Below, piece after piece: positions 1 through 7,468 of a stretch of DNA of 8,268 bases; within the stretch, counting starts at the first letter, position 1; each line of letters begins with the position of its first letter. Under the pieces are notes generated by a model. That model saw nothing but the letters and a program-made list of their open reading frames with translations. It did no database searches and was not told the DNA's origin. Position numbers and translations under genes: made by a program. Source of the DNA: Gammaproteobacteria bacterium RIFCSPHIGHO2_12_FULL_37_14 (GTDB taxonomy: Bacteria; Pseudomonadota; Gammaproteobacteria; DSM-16500); the NCBI GenBank assembly GCA_001801485.1, contig MGXV01000016.1, positions 1 through 8,268 of the forward strand. The letters run 5' to 3'.

Positions 1-81
1 TCTTTTTTTGTGTTGAGATATTTGTATCCTATTTTCTTTGCCCTCTATCACATCATCCTCTTGTTGCTTGGAAAACATCAT
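1..81 (-). CDS. Unidentified ORF, 5' end only (runs off the left edge)
   Basis: An open frame begins at an ATG whose last bases form the corA stop codon (ATGA overlap, start at 81, corA stop at 80-78). It stays open for 27 codons to the window edge. The visible part starts MMFSKQQEDDVIEG and is hydrophilic and rich in charged residues and Gln, with no signal peptide or membrane segment. No family is recognisable from so little. The 4-base overlap is typical of translational coupling within an operon, and no separate Shine-Dalgarno sequence is visible. A second ATG follows directly, so the exact start is uncertain. It could be a chance open frame downstream of corA; the sequence to the left is needed to decide. 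Confidence 0.4.
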   Translation of the reverse strand, partial: MMFSKQQEDDVIEGKENRIQISQHKKR

Positions 82-1055
82 AGCCATTTTTTCAGTTTGA
101 AATATTTATACGGTAGCCAAGCTGATATCAGCATCAGCATAATGGCAAACGGGTAGCCCCAATGCCATTTTAATTCAGGCATAAATTCAAAGTTCATGCC
201 GTACACGCTCGCGACAAGCGTGGGCGGCAATAAAATGACCGCAGCAATCGAAAATATTTTAATAATATTGTTTTGTTCAATATTGACCATGCCAAGGGTT
301 GCATCAAGTAAAAAATTGACTTTATTGGAGAGAAAGGTCACATGATCTTTTAATGATTTAGTGTCATCCGCTATCATAGTTAATTTTGATTGAATGCTCG
401 AATCAAATTCGGATGAATATTTTTTTCCAAAGAATATCATCAAGCGATTAAAACTGATTAAACTTTCTTGTACTTTAGTATTCAAATCGCCACTGGCACC
501 GATCCGTTGCAAAAGTGTTTTGTAATCCGTTTTTTTCGAATATTTTTCATTTAACTCAGAATGAAAAATAACATTGGAATAATTATCTAGTTGCGATGAT
601 ACATTTTCCAGTATATCTGCTAATCGATCGATAGAAGCATCCAATAATTCAACCAGTAACGCATTAGCATTGTGACTCTGTAAAGGAAGCTTTGCCATAT
701 AAGAGGTGAATAACGAAAATGAATGTGGCTCAATATATCGAACCGTGATTAATTTGGTTTTGGTTAAGATCAGCGTTACCGCATCACTGGTGGGTTCTGG
801 TGAGGTTGATTTAGCAACCATGGTGACAGTCATAAACAGTGCGCCATTTTCTTCATATAGCCGGCTCGATAATTCGATTTCCTGCATTTCCTCGCGCGTT
901 GGAATGTCAAGACAAAGTGTGCTTTCGACCCAAACTTCTTCTTCCTTCGTCGGATTCAGCAAATCGACCCAAAGTGCTGAATTTAGCGCGGCTTGGTTAT
1001 CCATGGTTATTGTTTCAGGCTTTAGTTTTTTCTCGCTCAAATACGTAATAATCAT
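78..1055 (-). CDS. corA: CorA magnesium/cobalt transport protein
   Basis: CorA is a homopentameric inner-membrane channel for Mg2+ uptake that also passes Co2+ and Ni2+. The 325-residue length is close to the usual ~316. Residues 1 to about 260 form the cytoplasmic domain ending in the long stalk helix. The first membrane helix is about 266-285, then the signature GMN selectivity loop at 286-288 followed by FEFMPELKW, the second helix about 301-318, and a basic C-terminal tail ending KKWL. The stretch around the pore (VNIEQNNIIKIFS, LLPPTLVAS) matches my memory of E. coli CorA almost residue for residue, so this is a true CorA rather than the ZntB branch. The start is supported by GGGAG seven bases upstream. 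It has its own promoter at 1098-1126. Its stop overlaps the start of a further ORF. Confidence 0.97.
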   Translation of the reverse strand: MIITYLSEKKLKPETITMDNQAALNSALWVDLLNPTKEEEVWVESTLCLDIPTREEMQEIELSSRLYEENGALFMTVTMVAKSTSPEPTSDAVTLILTKTKLITVRYIEPHSFSLFTSYMAKLPLQSHNANALLVELLDASIDRLADILENVSSQLDNYSNVIFHSELNEKYSKKTDYKTLLQRIGASGDLNTKVQESLISFNRLMIFFGKKYSSEFDSSIQSKLTMIADDTKSLKDHVTFLSNKVNFLLDATLGMVNIEQNNIIKIFSIAAVILLPPTLVASVYGMNFEFMPELKWHWGYPFAIMLMLISAWLPYKYFKLKKWL

Positions 1056-1097
1056 AAAACTGCTCCCACGATCAAATGACTTTCCCTAGAAAGAAAT

Positions 1098-1126
1098 AGT
1101 ATAACTAGTTAGATAATGTCAGCCAA
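1098..1126 (-). promoter_or_regulatory. Sigma-70-type promoter for corA
   Basis: Read on the minus strand, TTGGCT (1126-1121, 4 of 6 consensus positions) and TATACT (1103-1098, 5 of 6) are separated by exactly 17 bases. A start about seven bases further on would give a leader of roughly 35 bases before the corA ATG, containing its Shine-Dalgarno. The -35 hexamer overlaps the terminal codons of the decayed TSUP gene (reading GTT GGC TGA), so the promoter sits on the edge of that remnant. No Mg2+-sensing leader structure fits in so short a leader. Confidence 0.6.
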
Positions 1127-1360
1127 CAGTAATATTCCTAAGAAATAAAGCAAAATTCATGAGATGTGCAAAGGCCGTGGTAGCAATTGCCACTGCCACC
1201 GGAAAAAAATAGCGATGATAGGCATGAGTAATGTCCCGAGCCCAAAACATGAATAAAGCGTTAGCAATGAAGCTAAAAACGCACAGATGCAAATGATAAG
1301 CAGTGTCATAATAGGAATTTCACGCCAGAAATAATCAGCAAACCTGATCCCATCCTTCAT
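1119..1360 (-). pseudogene. TauE/SafE (TSUP) family permease remnant: frameshifted and truncated
   Basis: The first 53 codons, from an ATG overlapping the tolC stop (ATGA, 1360-1357), give a TSUP-like N-terminus. It has a hydrophobic helix (about 18-36) followed by FGLGTLLMPIIAIFF, the typical glycine-rich turn of these anion/sulfite-exporter-like proteins. The frame then continues as unrelated RWQWQLLPRP and stops near 1157. Adding one base in the run of seven A (1203-1209, plus strand) restores the expected family continuation PVAVAIATTAFAHLMNFALF, to a stop at 1121-1119. Even repaired, the product is only about 85 residues against a usual ~250, so the C-terminal two thirds are gone. Two independent lesions argue for gene decay rather than a sequencing error alone. 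Originally it was probably co-transcribed with tolC. Confidence 0.8.
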
Positions 1361-2775
1361 TCATTAGCTTGTGCAATTTGAATAGTCTTGCCTAACCATG
1401 CATTGACAACATGCAGATCATCAAAACTGAGTGTACCAGCCGCTTTCTTTAGATTAAGTAAATTATTGATGTAATTATAGCGGTCCGCCGCATATTGAGT
1501 TTGCGCTTCTAATACTTTTTTGCGTTGATTCAGTACGTCTAAAAGAGTACTTGTCCCAGCTTTATAACTAGCTTCTATGCTTGCAAGTGAGCTCTGTGCT
1601 GATCTAACCGATTGTGCATCCGCTTTAATTTGTCTTATCCCTAAAAGAACACCATGATAACTTTGACGAGTGCTGTTAATGGTGTCACGCATACTTTGCT
1701 CTAATTTTTGTTGGCTGGTTTGGAAATTATAGAATGCCCGCCTGGTTTCTGCAGTGACGCTTCCACCTTCAAAGATAGGTACAGCAATTTTTAATCCAAT
1801 CACCCGTTCTTTTTGTTGGCCAGGGCCTTCGCCTAAAGCAGAGTTTTGGTAGCGGTTGATCGTGTTGGTGTAATTACGAAAGTAGGTGGCCTCAAGCGTA
1901 GCAATAGGCATATGTCGAGCAAACTGCTTTTTAATGATTTGACGAGAAGCATCCATTGCATAACCTGATGCTTTAATAGACCAATTTTGCTGGATAGCTG
2001 TCTTTACCCAGGTATTAATGTTGTTAGGCTGCGGACTAATAAGCGGTATATTGCTATTTAATGCGGCTAAACTAGGGTAATAATGACCGGTGATAACGCG
2101 TAAATTTTCAATATCATTGTCTAACGTGTTTTCCGCCGCAAGATAATTCACAACTGCTGAATCATAGGCAGCTTGAGCTGCATCTAAGTCACTCACCTTT
2201 TTCTTGCCAACTTTATATTGTTGCTTGACCTGATAAAGATCTTGCAGAAATGCTGTTCGTGAAATTTTACTGTATTGCAAATCATCTGTATCTTTGAGAA
2301 TGTTTAAATAAGCATGGGTGACACGAATAATGAGGTTTTGTATGGCCGAATTCAACTTTGCTTCTGCTTTTTTTGAGTAGGAAAACTGTTCTGCGACTCT
2401 AGTAAATTTAGCATAATCAAATACAACTTGACGGATAGTTAAGTCGTAGCCAAAGGATTTTTGGGTAATATGGGGTGGCAATTGCGCGGTAGCAAAAACG
2501 GGTGTGCCAACCTGGCTAAATAATGAGGATGTACTGCCAGATAAACCCGCACGTGAAATAGAGGGGCCCATTTTTAAAATAATATTCGGCAATAGCGCAC
2601 CCGCACTAATGGGAACTCCTTGTATTTCTGAGTAGTATTCTGAAACAGCTTGTTGGAAAATGGGGTCGCTTTGTTGCGCTTCTTGATAGACCTCGAGTAA
2701 ATTAGCCGCATTGACTTGCCCCTGCCAACTTGCTAAGACGAGTAACAAACCAACTATTTTCCGCATGATACTCAT
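1357..2775 (-). CDS. tolC: TolC-family outer-membrane efflux channel
   Basis: TolC trimers form the outer-membrane and periplasmic tunnel used by tripartite efflux pumps and type I secretion. The 472-residue product starts with a signal peptide (MRKIVGLLLVLASW, cleavage likely near VNA-A at 23/24). Mature LLEVYQEAQQSDP is the typical TolC opening. The family's duplicated structure is visible: AVPIFEGGSVTAETRRA in the second half, then GTSTLLDVLNQRKKVLEAQ starting at 407 and RYNYINNLLNLKKAAGTLS, ending DDLHVVNAWL, the standard end of TolC proper. Start: the first ATG has AAAGGA about eight bases upstream. An in-frame ATG three codons later would leave the signal peptide intact. It is divergent from the ABC-2 permease gene, and its stop overlaps the TSUP remnant. 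The family call is certain; which pump it serves is not shown. Confidence 0.95.
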   Translation of the reverse strand: MSIMRKIVGLLLVLASWQGQVNAANLLEVYQEAQQSDPIFQQAVSEYYSEIQGVPISAGALLPNIILKMGPSISRAGLSGSTSSLFSQVGTPVFATAQLPPHITQKSFGYDLTIRQVVFDYAKFTRVAEQFSYSKKAEAKLNSAIQNLIIRVTHAYLNILKDTDDLQYSKISRTAFLQDLYQVKQQYKVGKKKVSDLDAAQAAYDSAVVNYLAAENTLDNDIENLRVITGHYYPSLAALNSNIPLISPQPNNINTWVKTAIQQNWSIKASGYAMDASRQIIKKQFARHMPIATLEATYFRNYTNTINRYQNSALGEGPGQQKERVIGLKIAVPIFEGGSVTAETRRAFYNFQTSQQKLEQSMRDTINSTRQSYHGVLLGIRQIKADAQSVRSAQSSLASIEASYKAGTSTLLDVLNQRKKVLEAQTQYAADRYNYINNLLNLKKAAGTLSFDDLHVVNAWLGKTIQIAQANE

Positions 2776-2840
2776 CTCTACATCCTTTTTTAGAGAGCTA
2801 GAAACGGCCGCTTTGGTTAAACTTCCTTGCCAGCAATTTG

Positions 2841-2851
2841 ATTATATTATA
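2841..2851 (-). promoter_or_regulatory. Candidate -10 elements for tolC
   Basis: On the minus strand two perfect TATAAT hexamers overlap by one base (2851-2846 and 2846-2841), about 65-75 bases before the tolC start codon. No good -35 hexamer lies at the correct distance from either, and there is no TGn extension. This is therefore a plausible but incomplete promoter, possibly needing an activator. An 8-base perfect palindrome, GGATATCC (2862-2869), lies just upstream and may be chance. Confidence 0.35.
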
Positions 2852-2898
2852 TCTTTGTTAAGGATATCCATCGTTACCTATTGAATAGAATAGTGTCC

Positions 2899-3010
2899 AC
2901 TGAAGAGTTGCTTGCCATCCAGAACGTAGTGAGGGATTTCCATAAAACTGAGAGATCCCTCGTCACATTCTAGGTAACAAGCAGTCTGGAATGACAGGCA
3001 ATACTTCAGT
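2899..3010. repeat. Imperfect long palindrome, probably a copy of a dispersed repeat
   Basis: The left arm begins ACTGAAGAGTTGCTTG at 2899. The reverse complement of the right arm begins ACTGAAGTATTGCCTG at 3010. Both continue through CAT(T)CCAGA and end in the inner inverted repeat GAGGGAT (2931-2937) / ATCCCTC (2955-2961) around a loop of about 17 bases. The right arm carries about 14 extra bases near 2968-2985, so the arms have diverged. The unit, with a CATTCCAGA core and GAGGGATCTC end, resembles the dispersed palindromic repeats found in many intracellular gammaproteobacterial and rickettsial genomes (from memory, not a search). No terminal target duplication is apparent and there is no T-run, so a rho-independent terminator is unlikely. 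It lies in the divergent spacer between tolC and the permease. Confidence 0.7.
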
Positions 3011-3063
3011 AAGAACGGCCGTAAGGAAACCTTTGTTGTTGTGCTGTGAGGGAGCTGTGATAG

Positions 3064-4227
3064 ATGATTAATCGAATCATTTCCCTAGGGAATAGAAAAA
3101 GCAGATTTTCTTGGAATCGGATAATAGCGTTATTTATTAAAGAAATGTACCTCATTTCTAGAGATCCTATCATCTTTGTTAGTGTTATCCTTTTCCCACT
3201 CGTTGAAGTCATCTTGTTTGCGGCCCTGTTCAATGTCAACCCACGCCATCTGCATACATCCGTTCTGATTGGGGAGCATACGCCGCTCACACGGAGTTTG
3301 ATAGAAAGCTTCAAAAACAGCCGATATTACGACATCGACAACTTTCCGAAGACAGAAAGTGAAGCTGATCAGTTGCTGCAATCAGGAAAAACGCAATTTA
3401 TCCTTAAAATTCAGCCGGGCTTTACCAGAGAAGTCTTACGTGGTAATCACCCAAACATTTTATTAATGGCCGACGGTGCTAACCCTTTAGCTGTAACAGG
3501 TGCCTTATCCGCGGTGGATGGTATTATCGAGAGGGTGACCACCACTGAGATGCAAGGCGTTTTAGAGGCTGAGAAAAAACCACCGGCGTTTAATGTCATT
3601 ATTCAGCAACGCTATAATCCATCGGTAATCGCAGAATATTATACTGTTCCGTGTCTCATGAGTATCGTCCTCGCTTTGACCATGATGATGCTAGGCGGCA
3701 TGTCTCTAGCTAAAGAAAAGGGCGATGGTACAATGGAAGGGTTATTAACGACGCCGGCGAGACCATTTGAGGTGATCATCTCAAAGATGATCCCATACAT
3801 TGTTTTTGGCTATTTACAATTAATTCTAGTACTAATCATTGCTCACGTTATATTCCATGTTCCATTTATCGGCAATCTATTCTTATTATTATTTACCGCT
3901 TTATTTTTTATAGGATCTTGTCTTGGAGTCGGCTTAGTCATTTCAGTCGCATCAAAAGATGTTTCCAATGCAATGGAGCTAACGAGTCAATTTTTTGCGG
4001 TCAATGTGTTATTTTCTGGCTTCTTGTTTCCATTTTATGGCATGCCGCAGTGGGCCCAGTGGGTTGGAAACCTTTTTCCCGTTACCCATTTCTTACGAAT
4101 TAACCTGGCGCTCGCATTGAAAGGAAGTAATTTTATTGAAATATGGCCGGATTTATGGCCGATCATCCTATTTATGCTGCTGGTCGTTTCGATTGGCATT
4201 ATACGTTACCGACAAACATTAGATTAA
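3064..4227 (+). CDS. ABC-2 family exporter permease (YhhJ/YbhS-like)
   Basis: This is an inner-membrane permease subunit of an ABC exporter. Its 387 residues show the ABC2_membrane_3 layout. A cytoplasmic N-terminus carrying FIKEMYLISRDP is followed by TM1 at about 37-57, a large periplasmic domain at about 58-190, the RYNPS motif at 183-187, and five more helices at about 193-211, 241-262, 270-295, 305-325 and 363-380. Between TM2 and TM3 lies KEKGDGTMEGLLTTPARP followed by FEVIISKMIPY, the coupling-helix signature of this family (E-x-GT-x-E-x-L-x-x-x-P). Shine-Dalgarno GAGGGAG at 3048-3054 supports the start. Relatives such as YbhS/YbhR work with a separate ATPase, a HlyD-type adaptor and TolC. 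Neither ATPase nor adaptor is encoded here, although a tolC lies divergently upstream. The next gene starts 40 bases downstream in the same direction, so they are probably co-transcribed. The substrate is unknown; export of the lipid made by the following genes is an inference. Confidence 0.9.
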   Translation: MINRIISLGNRKSRFSWNRIIALFIKEMYLISRDPIIFVSVILFPLVEVILFAALFNVNPRHLHTSVLIGEHTPLTRSLIESFKNSRYYDIDNFPKTESEADQLLQSGKTQFILKIQPGFTREVLRGNHPNILLMADGANPLAVTGALSAVDGIIERVTTTEMQGVLEAEKKPPAFNVIIQQRYNPSVIAEYYTVPCLMSIVLALTMMMLGGMSLAKEKGDGTMEGLLTTPARPFEVIISKMIPYIVFGYLQLILVLIIAHVIFHVPFIGNLFLLLFTALFFIGSCLGVGLVISVASKDVSNAMELTSQFFAVNVLFSGFLFPFYGMPQWAQWVGNLFPVTHFLRINLALALKGSNFIEIWPDLWPIILFMLLVVSIGIIRYRQTLD

Positions 4228-4267
4228 AAGTTGGAATTAGTTATATAGCATGGAGTGAGTTTGTAGA

Positions 4268-7200
4268 ATGAGTAACTGGATAAGTTTGCCCGAAGTGCTG
4301 GCTAACCGCACGATTGAAGATCCCCATTTTATTGTTTACCATTTTTATACGAAATCTGGATTGCAACACCTGAGCTATTTTGAGTTAACCAAAAAAGCAA
4401 AGTCAATCGCAGCCCACTTGCAAAAAATGGATTGTCATGGCGAAAAAGTATTATTACTTTTACAACCGGGCCTTGATTATATTACAACATTTTTTGGTTG
4501 CTTATTCGCAGGCGTTGTCCCCATTCCAGCCTATCCGCCTCGTCGTAATCACCATAATCAACGATTATCCATGATAATCAATAACGCAAAAGCAAAATTC
4601 ATTCTGACAAATAAAACGATTAGCGAAGACTGTCCGTCTGGGATGTCAATTATTCACGTTGATACCATCGAAGATGAAGCTAGCGATTATAAATCCATTA
4701 ATATAAAACCGCATGATATTGCTTTTATTCAATATACATCGGGAACAACCGGCAACCCCAAGGGAATTATGATTTCACATGCCAATATCATGAGCAATGT
4801 GGAAATCATTTATAAAAATTTTTATATACCTCATCAGATCATTAGTACCTGGGTACCACCTTATCATGACATGGGCTTGATAGGCGGAATTATTTATCCC
4901 GCTTATGCACACTCAGCAATTTATTTAATGTCACCATTCACTTTTCTGCAGTCACCCGTTAGCTGGCTATCACTGATTTCTCGCGAAAAAGTCACGACGA
5001 CATTTGCGCCCAATTTTTCGTTTGACTACTGTATTAAAAAAATAGCCCGAGAACAAATTAATACGTTAGATCTCAAGTCATGGCAGCATGCGCTCAATGG
5101 TTCGGAGCCTGTTCGTTATGAAACGATTAAACACTTCTGCGATACATTTGCACCCGCTGGCTTTTCACCAGAATCAATTTATCCCGTTTATGGATTGGCA
5201 GAGACCACGTTAATGGTGTCAGGTTCTGCCAAAGGAAAATGGGCAACACCGCTCACCGTTTCACATGAGGGCTTAAAAGAAAATAAGATAGTAACGCTGA
5301 CGTCTTATGATAGACAAAATGCCGCTAAATTGGTTAGCTGTGGCCGCAGTGATTCTTCTTTCGATATAAAAATTATCGATAGCAGCACGTTAGCATTACT
5401 ACCCGATGATTGTGTGGGTGAAATATGTATTACTGGACCAAGCGTTGCACTAGGATATTGTGATAATCCAGTATTAAGCAAAGCAACATTTCAAGTTAGT
5501 TTATCCAGTGCGCTAAAACAATTGTATTTGCGTACCGGTGATCTTGGCTGTATTCATGAGGGCGAACTTTATGTAACAGGAAGAATAAAAGATATCATCA
5601 TCATTCGCGGGTTTAAATACTATCCGCAGGATATCGAATACACGGTCATGAATGCTTATTCCGGTTTGCCTGCCTATGCTACCGCTGTATTCACACACAA
5701 AAAACACGATGAAGAACAGCTTGTTGTTTTACAAGAAATCGCGCAGCATTCGGCAACTGATTTAGACGTGCAATCAATCTTCAGAGAGATTCGAGCGGCG
5801 GTATCCAAAGAACATGGACTCACCTTGCATAGCATTGTTTTATTAAAGCCTAGAAGCCTCCTAAGAACCTCGAGTGGCAAAATACAACGCTCTGCTTGTC
5901 GCGAGGCCTTTATTGACAAAAAACTGAGAACGGTTGCTTACTGGGATCAAGCAAATGTTAAAAATTTAAAAGTTATCTCAAACAATTCCAACAATGAAAA
6001 TATATCGAGTAATTCCATTTATCTGTGGTTAAAAAAATGGTTAGAAGTTCAAACCCAATTTTCATTGAATGAAATCGAATTAAACAAATCTCCAACCGAG
6101 CTAGGATTAAATTCATTAACTGCGGTCGAACTAGCCGCTGATTTAAAAAATGAGTTTAACAAAGAAATAGATCCGGCCTTCATACTACAACTCTCTACCT
6201 TCTCTGAATTGCTTAGTATACTAAATGAGAACAAAGTAAATATCACCTCATCACAAACGATTGCCAGGGCGCCATTAGTAGCTGCAGAGAAACATCCTTT
6301 ATCTGGAATAGCTAAGGAAATATATTTTCAGGAAGTGGAAGGTCTTGCAACAAACCTCATCTTAATAAACAAGCAGCAATATATTAATTACTCTAGCTAT
6401 AATTACCTAGGCATGTCTGGCGATCCCTATGTCACTGAAGCCGCCATAAACGCAATCAAAACGTATGGGACATCAGTTTCAGCCAGCAGAATTGCCTCCG
6501 GACACAAGACATTGCATACTAAACTTGAAAGAGAACTGGCTAATTTAATTGGCACCGACGATTGCATTGTCTATTCCGCGGGCCATGCGACCAATATCTC
6601 CGTCATTACTCATCTCTTTGGCTCGCGCGATTTAATTATCTACGATACGCTTTGTCATAATAGCATCTTACAAGGCATTCGATTTTCAGGCGCGCAATTC
6701 ATCGAATTTCCACACAACGATTATTTCACCTTGGAAAAATTACTAATCAAGAATCAAAACAAGTTTAGTAAAACCCTAATTGTCACCGAGGGCATTTTCA
6801 GCATGGATGGTGACATCCCTGAAGTTCCGCGTATTGTCGAATTAAAGAAACGTTATCATGCCTATTTAATGATAGATGAGGCGCACTCCATTGGCACACT
6901 TGGAAAATCAGGCTGTGGAATACGCGAATATTTTAATTTACATCCTAGCGACGTGGACATCTGGATGGGAACGCTTAGCAAATCATTCGCTAGTTGTGGT
7001 GGGTTTATTGCAGGCTCAAATGAGTTAATCGAAAACTTAAAATACCATGCCGCAGGATTTGTCTATTCAGCTGGCATTACACCGGCTAATACCGCCGCCG
7101 CTTTGGCCGCGGTTCAATTAATGAAGTTACAACCAGAACGATTGTCAACACTTAATCAACGCCAAAATCTGTTATTGTCGTTATTAAAAAATGCGGAAAT

Positions 7201-7468
7201 CCCGATTGGTGAAAGCAATAATACACCCATCATACCGATTATGCTGGTGGATGATAAGCTCGCACTTGATGCGAGCCTTATTTTAAAACAGCATGGAATA
7301 TATGCTCTTCCCATTCTTTATCCTGCCGTTGCAAAAGGAAAAGCGCGTATCCGGTTATTCATTAGCAGTTTGCATACCGAAGAACAGATCCAATACACGG
7401 CACAAATAATAAAAGAAAAAATACCTGTATCACTACAAAATGTGAGCTCAATATCGGAGAGTTGTTAA
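4268..7468 (+). CDS. Fatty acyl-AMP ligase / ACP / alpha-oxoamine synthase (SPT-like) fusion
   Basis: Three fused enzymes, 1,066 residues. Residues 1 to about 555 are a fatty acyl-AMP ligase: P-loop YTSGTTGNPKG (156-166), YGLAE (308-312), RTGDLG (422-427), GRIKDIIIIRG then YYPQDIE (438-457), and catalytic Lys538 in SSGKIQ. Residues about 580-655 are an acyl carrier domain with the phosphopantetheine site Ser616 in LGLNSL. Residues about 675-1055 are a PLP-dependent alpha-oxoamine synthase: His797 (CHNSI), DEAHS (870-874), PLP Lys905 in GTLSKS, and Arg1029 at the position that binds the carboxylate in Sphingomonas serine palmitoyltransferase (aligned from memory). DEAHS favours SPT over BioF (DDAHG) or ALAS (DEVHA). 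Predicted chemistry: activate a free fatty acid with ATP, load it on the internal ACP, then condense it with an amino acid, losing CO2, to a 3-keto amine. Serine is likely but unproven. Shine-Dalgarno GGAGTGAG is at 4252-4259. No signal peptide or membrane helix is seen; cytoplasmic. Confidence 0.93.
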   Translation: MSNWISLPEVLANRTIEDPHFIVYHFYTKSGLQHLSYFELTKKAKSIAAHLQKMDCHGEKVLLLLQPGLDYITTFFGCLFAGVVPIPAYPPRRNHHNQRLSMIINNAKAKFILTNKTISEDCPSGMSIIHVDTIEDEASDYKSINIKPHDIAFIQYTSGTTGNPKGIMISHANIMSNVEIIYKNFYIPHQIISTWVPPYHDMGLIGGIIYPAYAHSAIYLMSPFTFLQSPVSWLSLISREKVTTTFAPNFSFDYCIKKIAREQINTLDLKSWQHALNGSEPVRYETIKHFCDTFAPAGFSPESIYPVYGLAETTLMVSGSAKGKWATPLTVSHEGLKENKIVTLTSYDRQNAAKLVSCGRSDSSFDIKIIDSSTLALLPDDCVGEICITGPSVALGYCDNPVLSKATFQVSLSSALKQLYLRTGDLGCIHEGELYVTGRIKDIIIIRGFKYYPQDIEYTVMNAYSGLPAYATAVFTHKKHDEEQLVVLQEIAQHSATDLDVQSIFREIRAAVSKEHGLTLHSIVLLKPRSLLRTSSGKIQRSACREAFIDKKLRTVAYWDQANVKNLKVISNNSNNENISSNSIYLWLKKWLEVQTQFSLNEIELNKSPTELGLNSLTAVELAADLKNEFNKEIDPAFILQLSTFSELLSILNENKVNITSSQTIARAPLVAAEKHPLSGIAKEIYFQEVEGLATNLILINKQQYINYSSYNYLGMSGDPYVTEAAINAIKTYGTSVSASRIASGHKTLHTKLERELANLIGTDDCIVYSAGHATNISVITHLFGSRDLIIYDTLCHNSILQGIRFSGAQFIEFPHNDYFTLEKLLIKNQNKFSKTLIVTEGIFSMDGDIPEVPRIVELKKRYHAYLMIDEAHSIGTLGKSGCGIREYFNLHPSDVDIWMGTLSKSFASCGGFIAGSNELIENLKYHAAGFVYSAGITPANTAAALAAVQLMKLQPERLSTLNQRQNLLLSLLKNAEIPIGESNNTPIIPIMLVDDKLALDASLILKQHGIYALPILYPAVAKGKARIRLFISSLHTEEQIQYTAQIIKEKIPVSLQNVSSISESC
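7456..7461 (+). promoter_or_regulatory. Shine-Dalgarno of the PAP2_C gene, inside the preceding gene
   Basis: GGAGAG lies within the last codons of the fusion gene, seven bases before the next ATG, which directly follows the TAA stop (TAAATG, no gap). The arrangement fixes the start of the membrane enzyme and implies coupled translation of the two proteins. Confidence 0.75.

Noticed and set aside
706..1089. Plus-strand open frames opposite corA
   Set aside because: They are antisense shadows of a certain corA coding region, with no family resemblance.
2855..2891. Plus-strand promoter for the permease (TTGTTA at 2855-2860, TAGAAT at 2886-2891)
   Set aside because: The spacer would be 25 bases, far outside the workable range, and no other -35 hexamer pairs with TAGAAT.
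2931..2961. GAGGGAT/ATCCCTC stem as a rho-independent terminator
   Set aside because: It lies upstream of both divergent genes, has no T-tract on either strand and is the inner part of a much longer repeat.
3006..3381. Minus-strand open frames across the start of the permease gene
   Set aside because: They overlap a strongly supported membrane protein gene, have no recognisable protein features and start without ribosome binding sites.
4268..7468. Biotin synthesis (BioF) or quorum-signal synthase (CqsA/LqsA) as the main call for the PLP domain
   Set aside because: The generic fold is shared, but the DEAHS motif, the in-cis FAAL and ACP, the coupled sphingomyelin-synthase-like gene and the absence of any bio or lqs neighbours fit a long-chain-base synthase better. 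It remains an alternative, not excluded.
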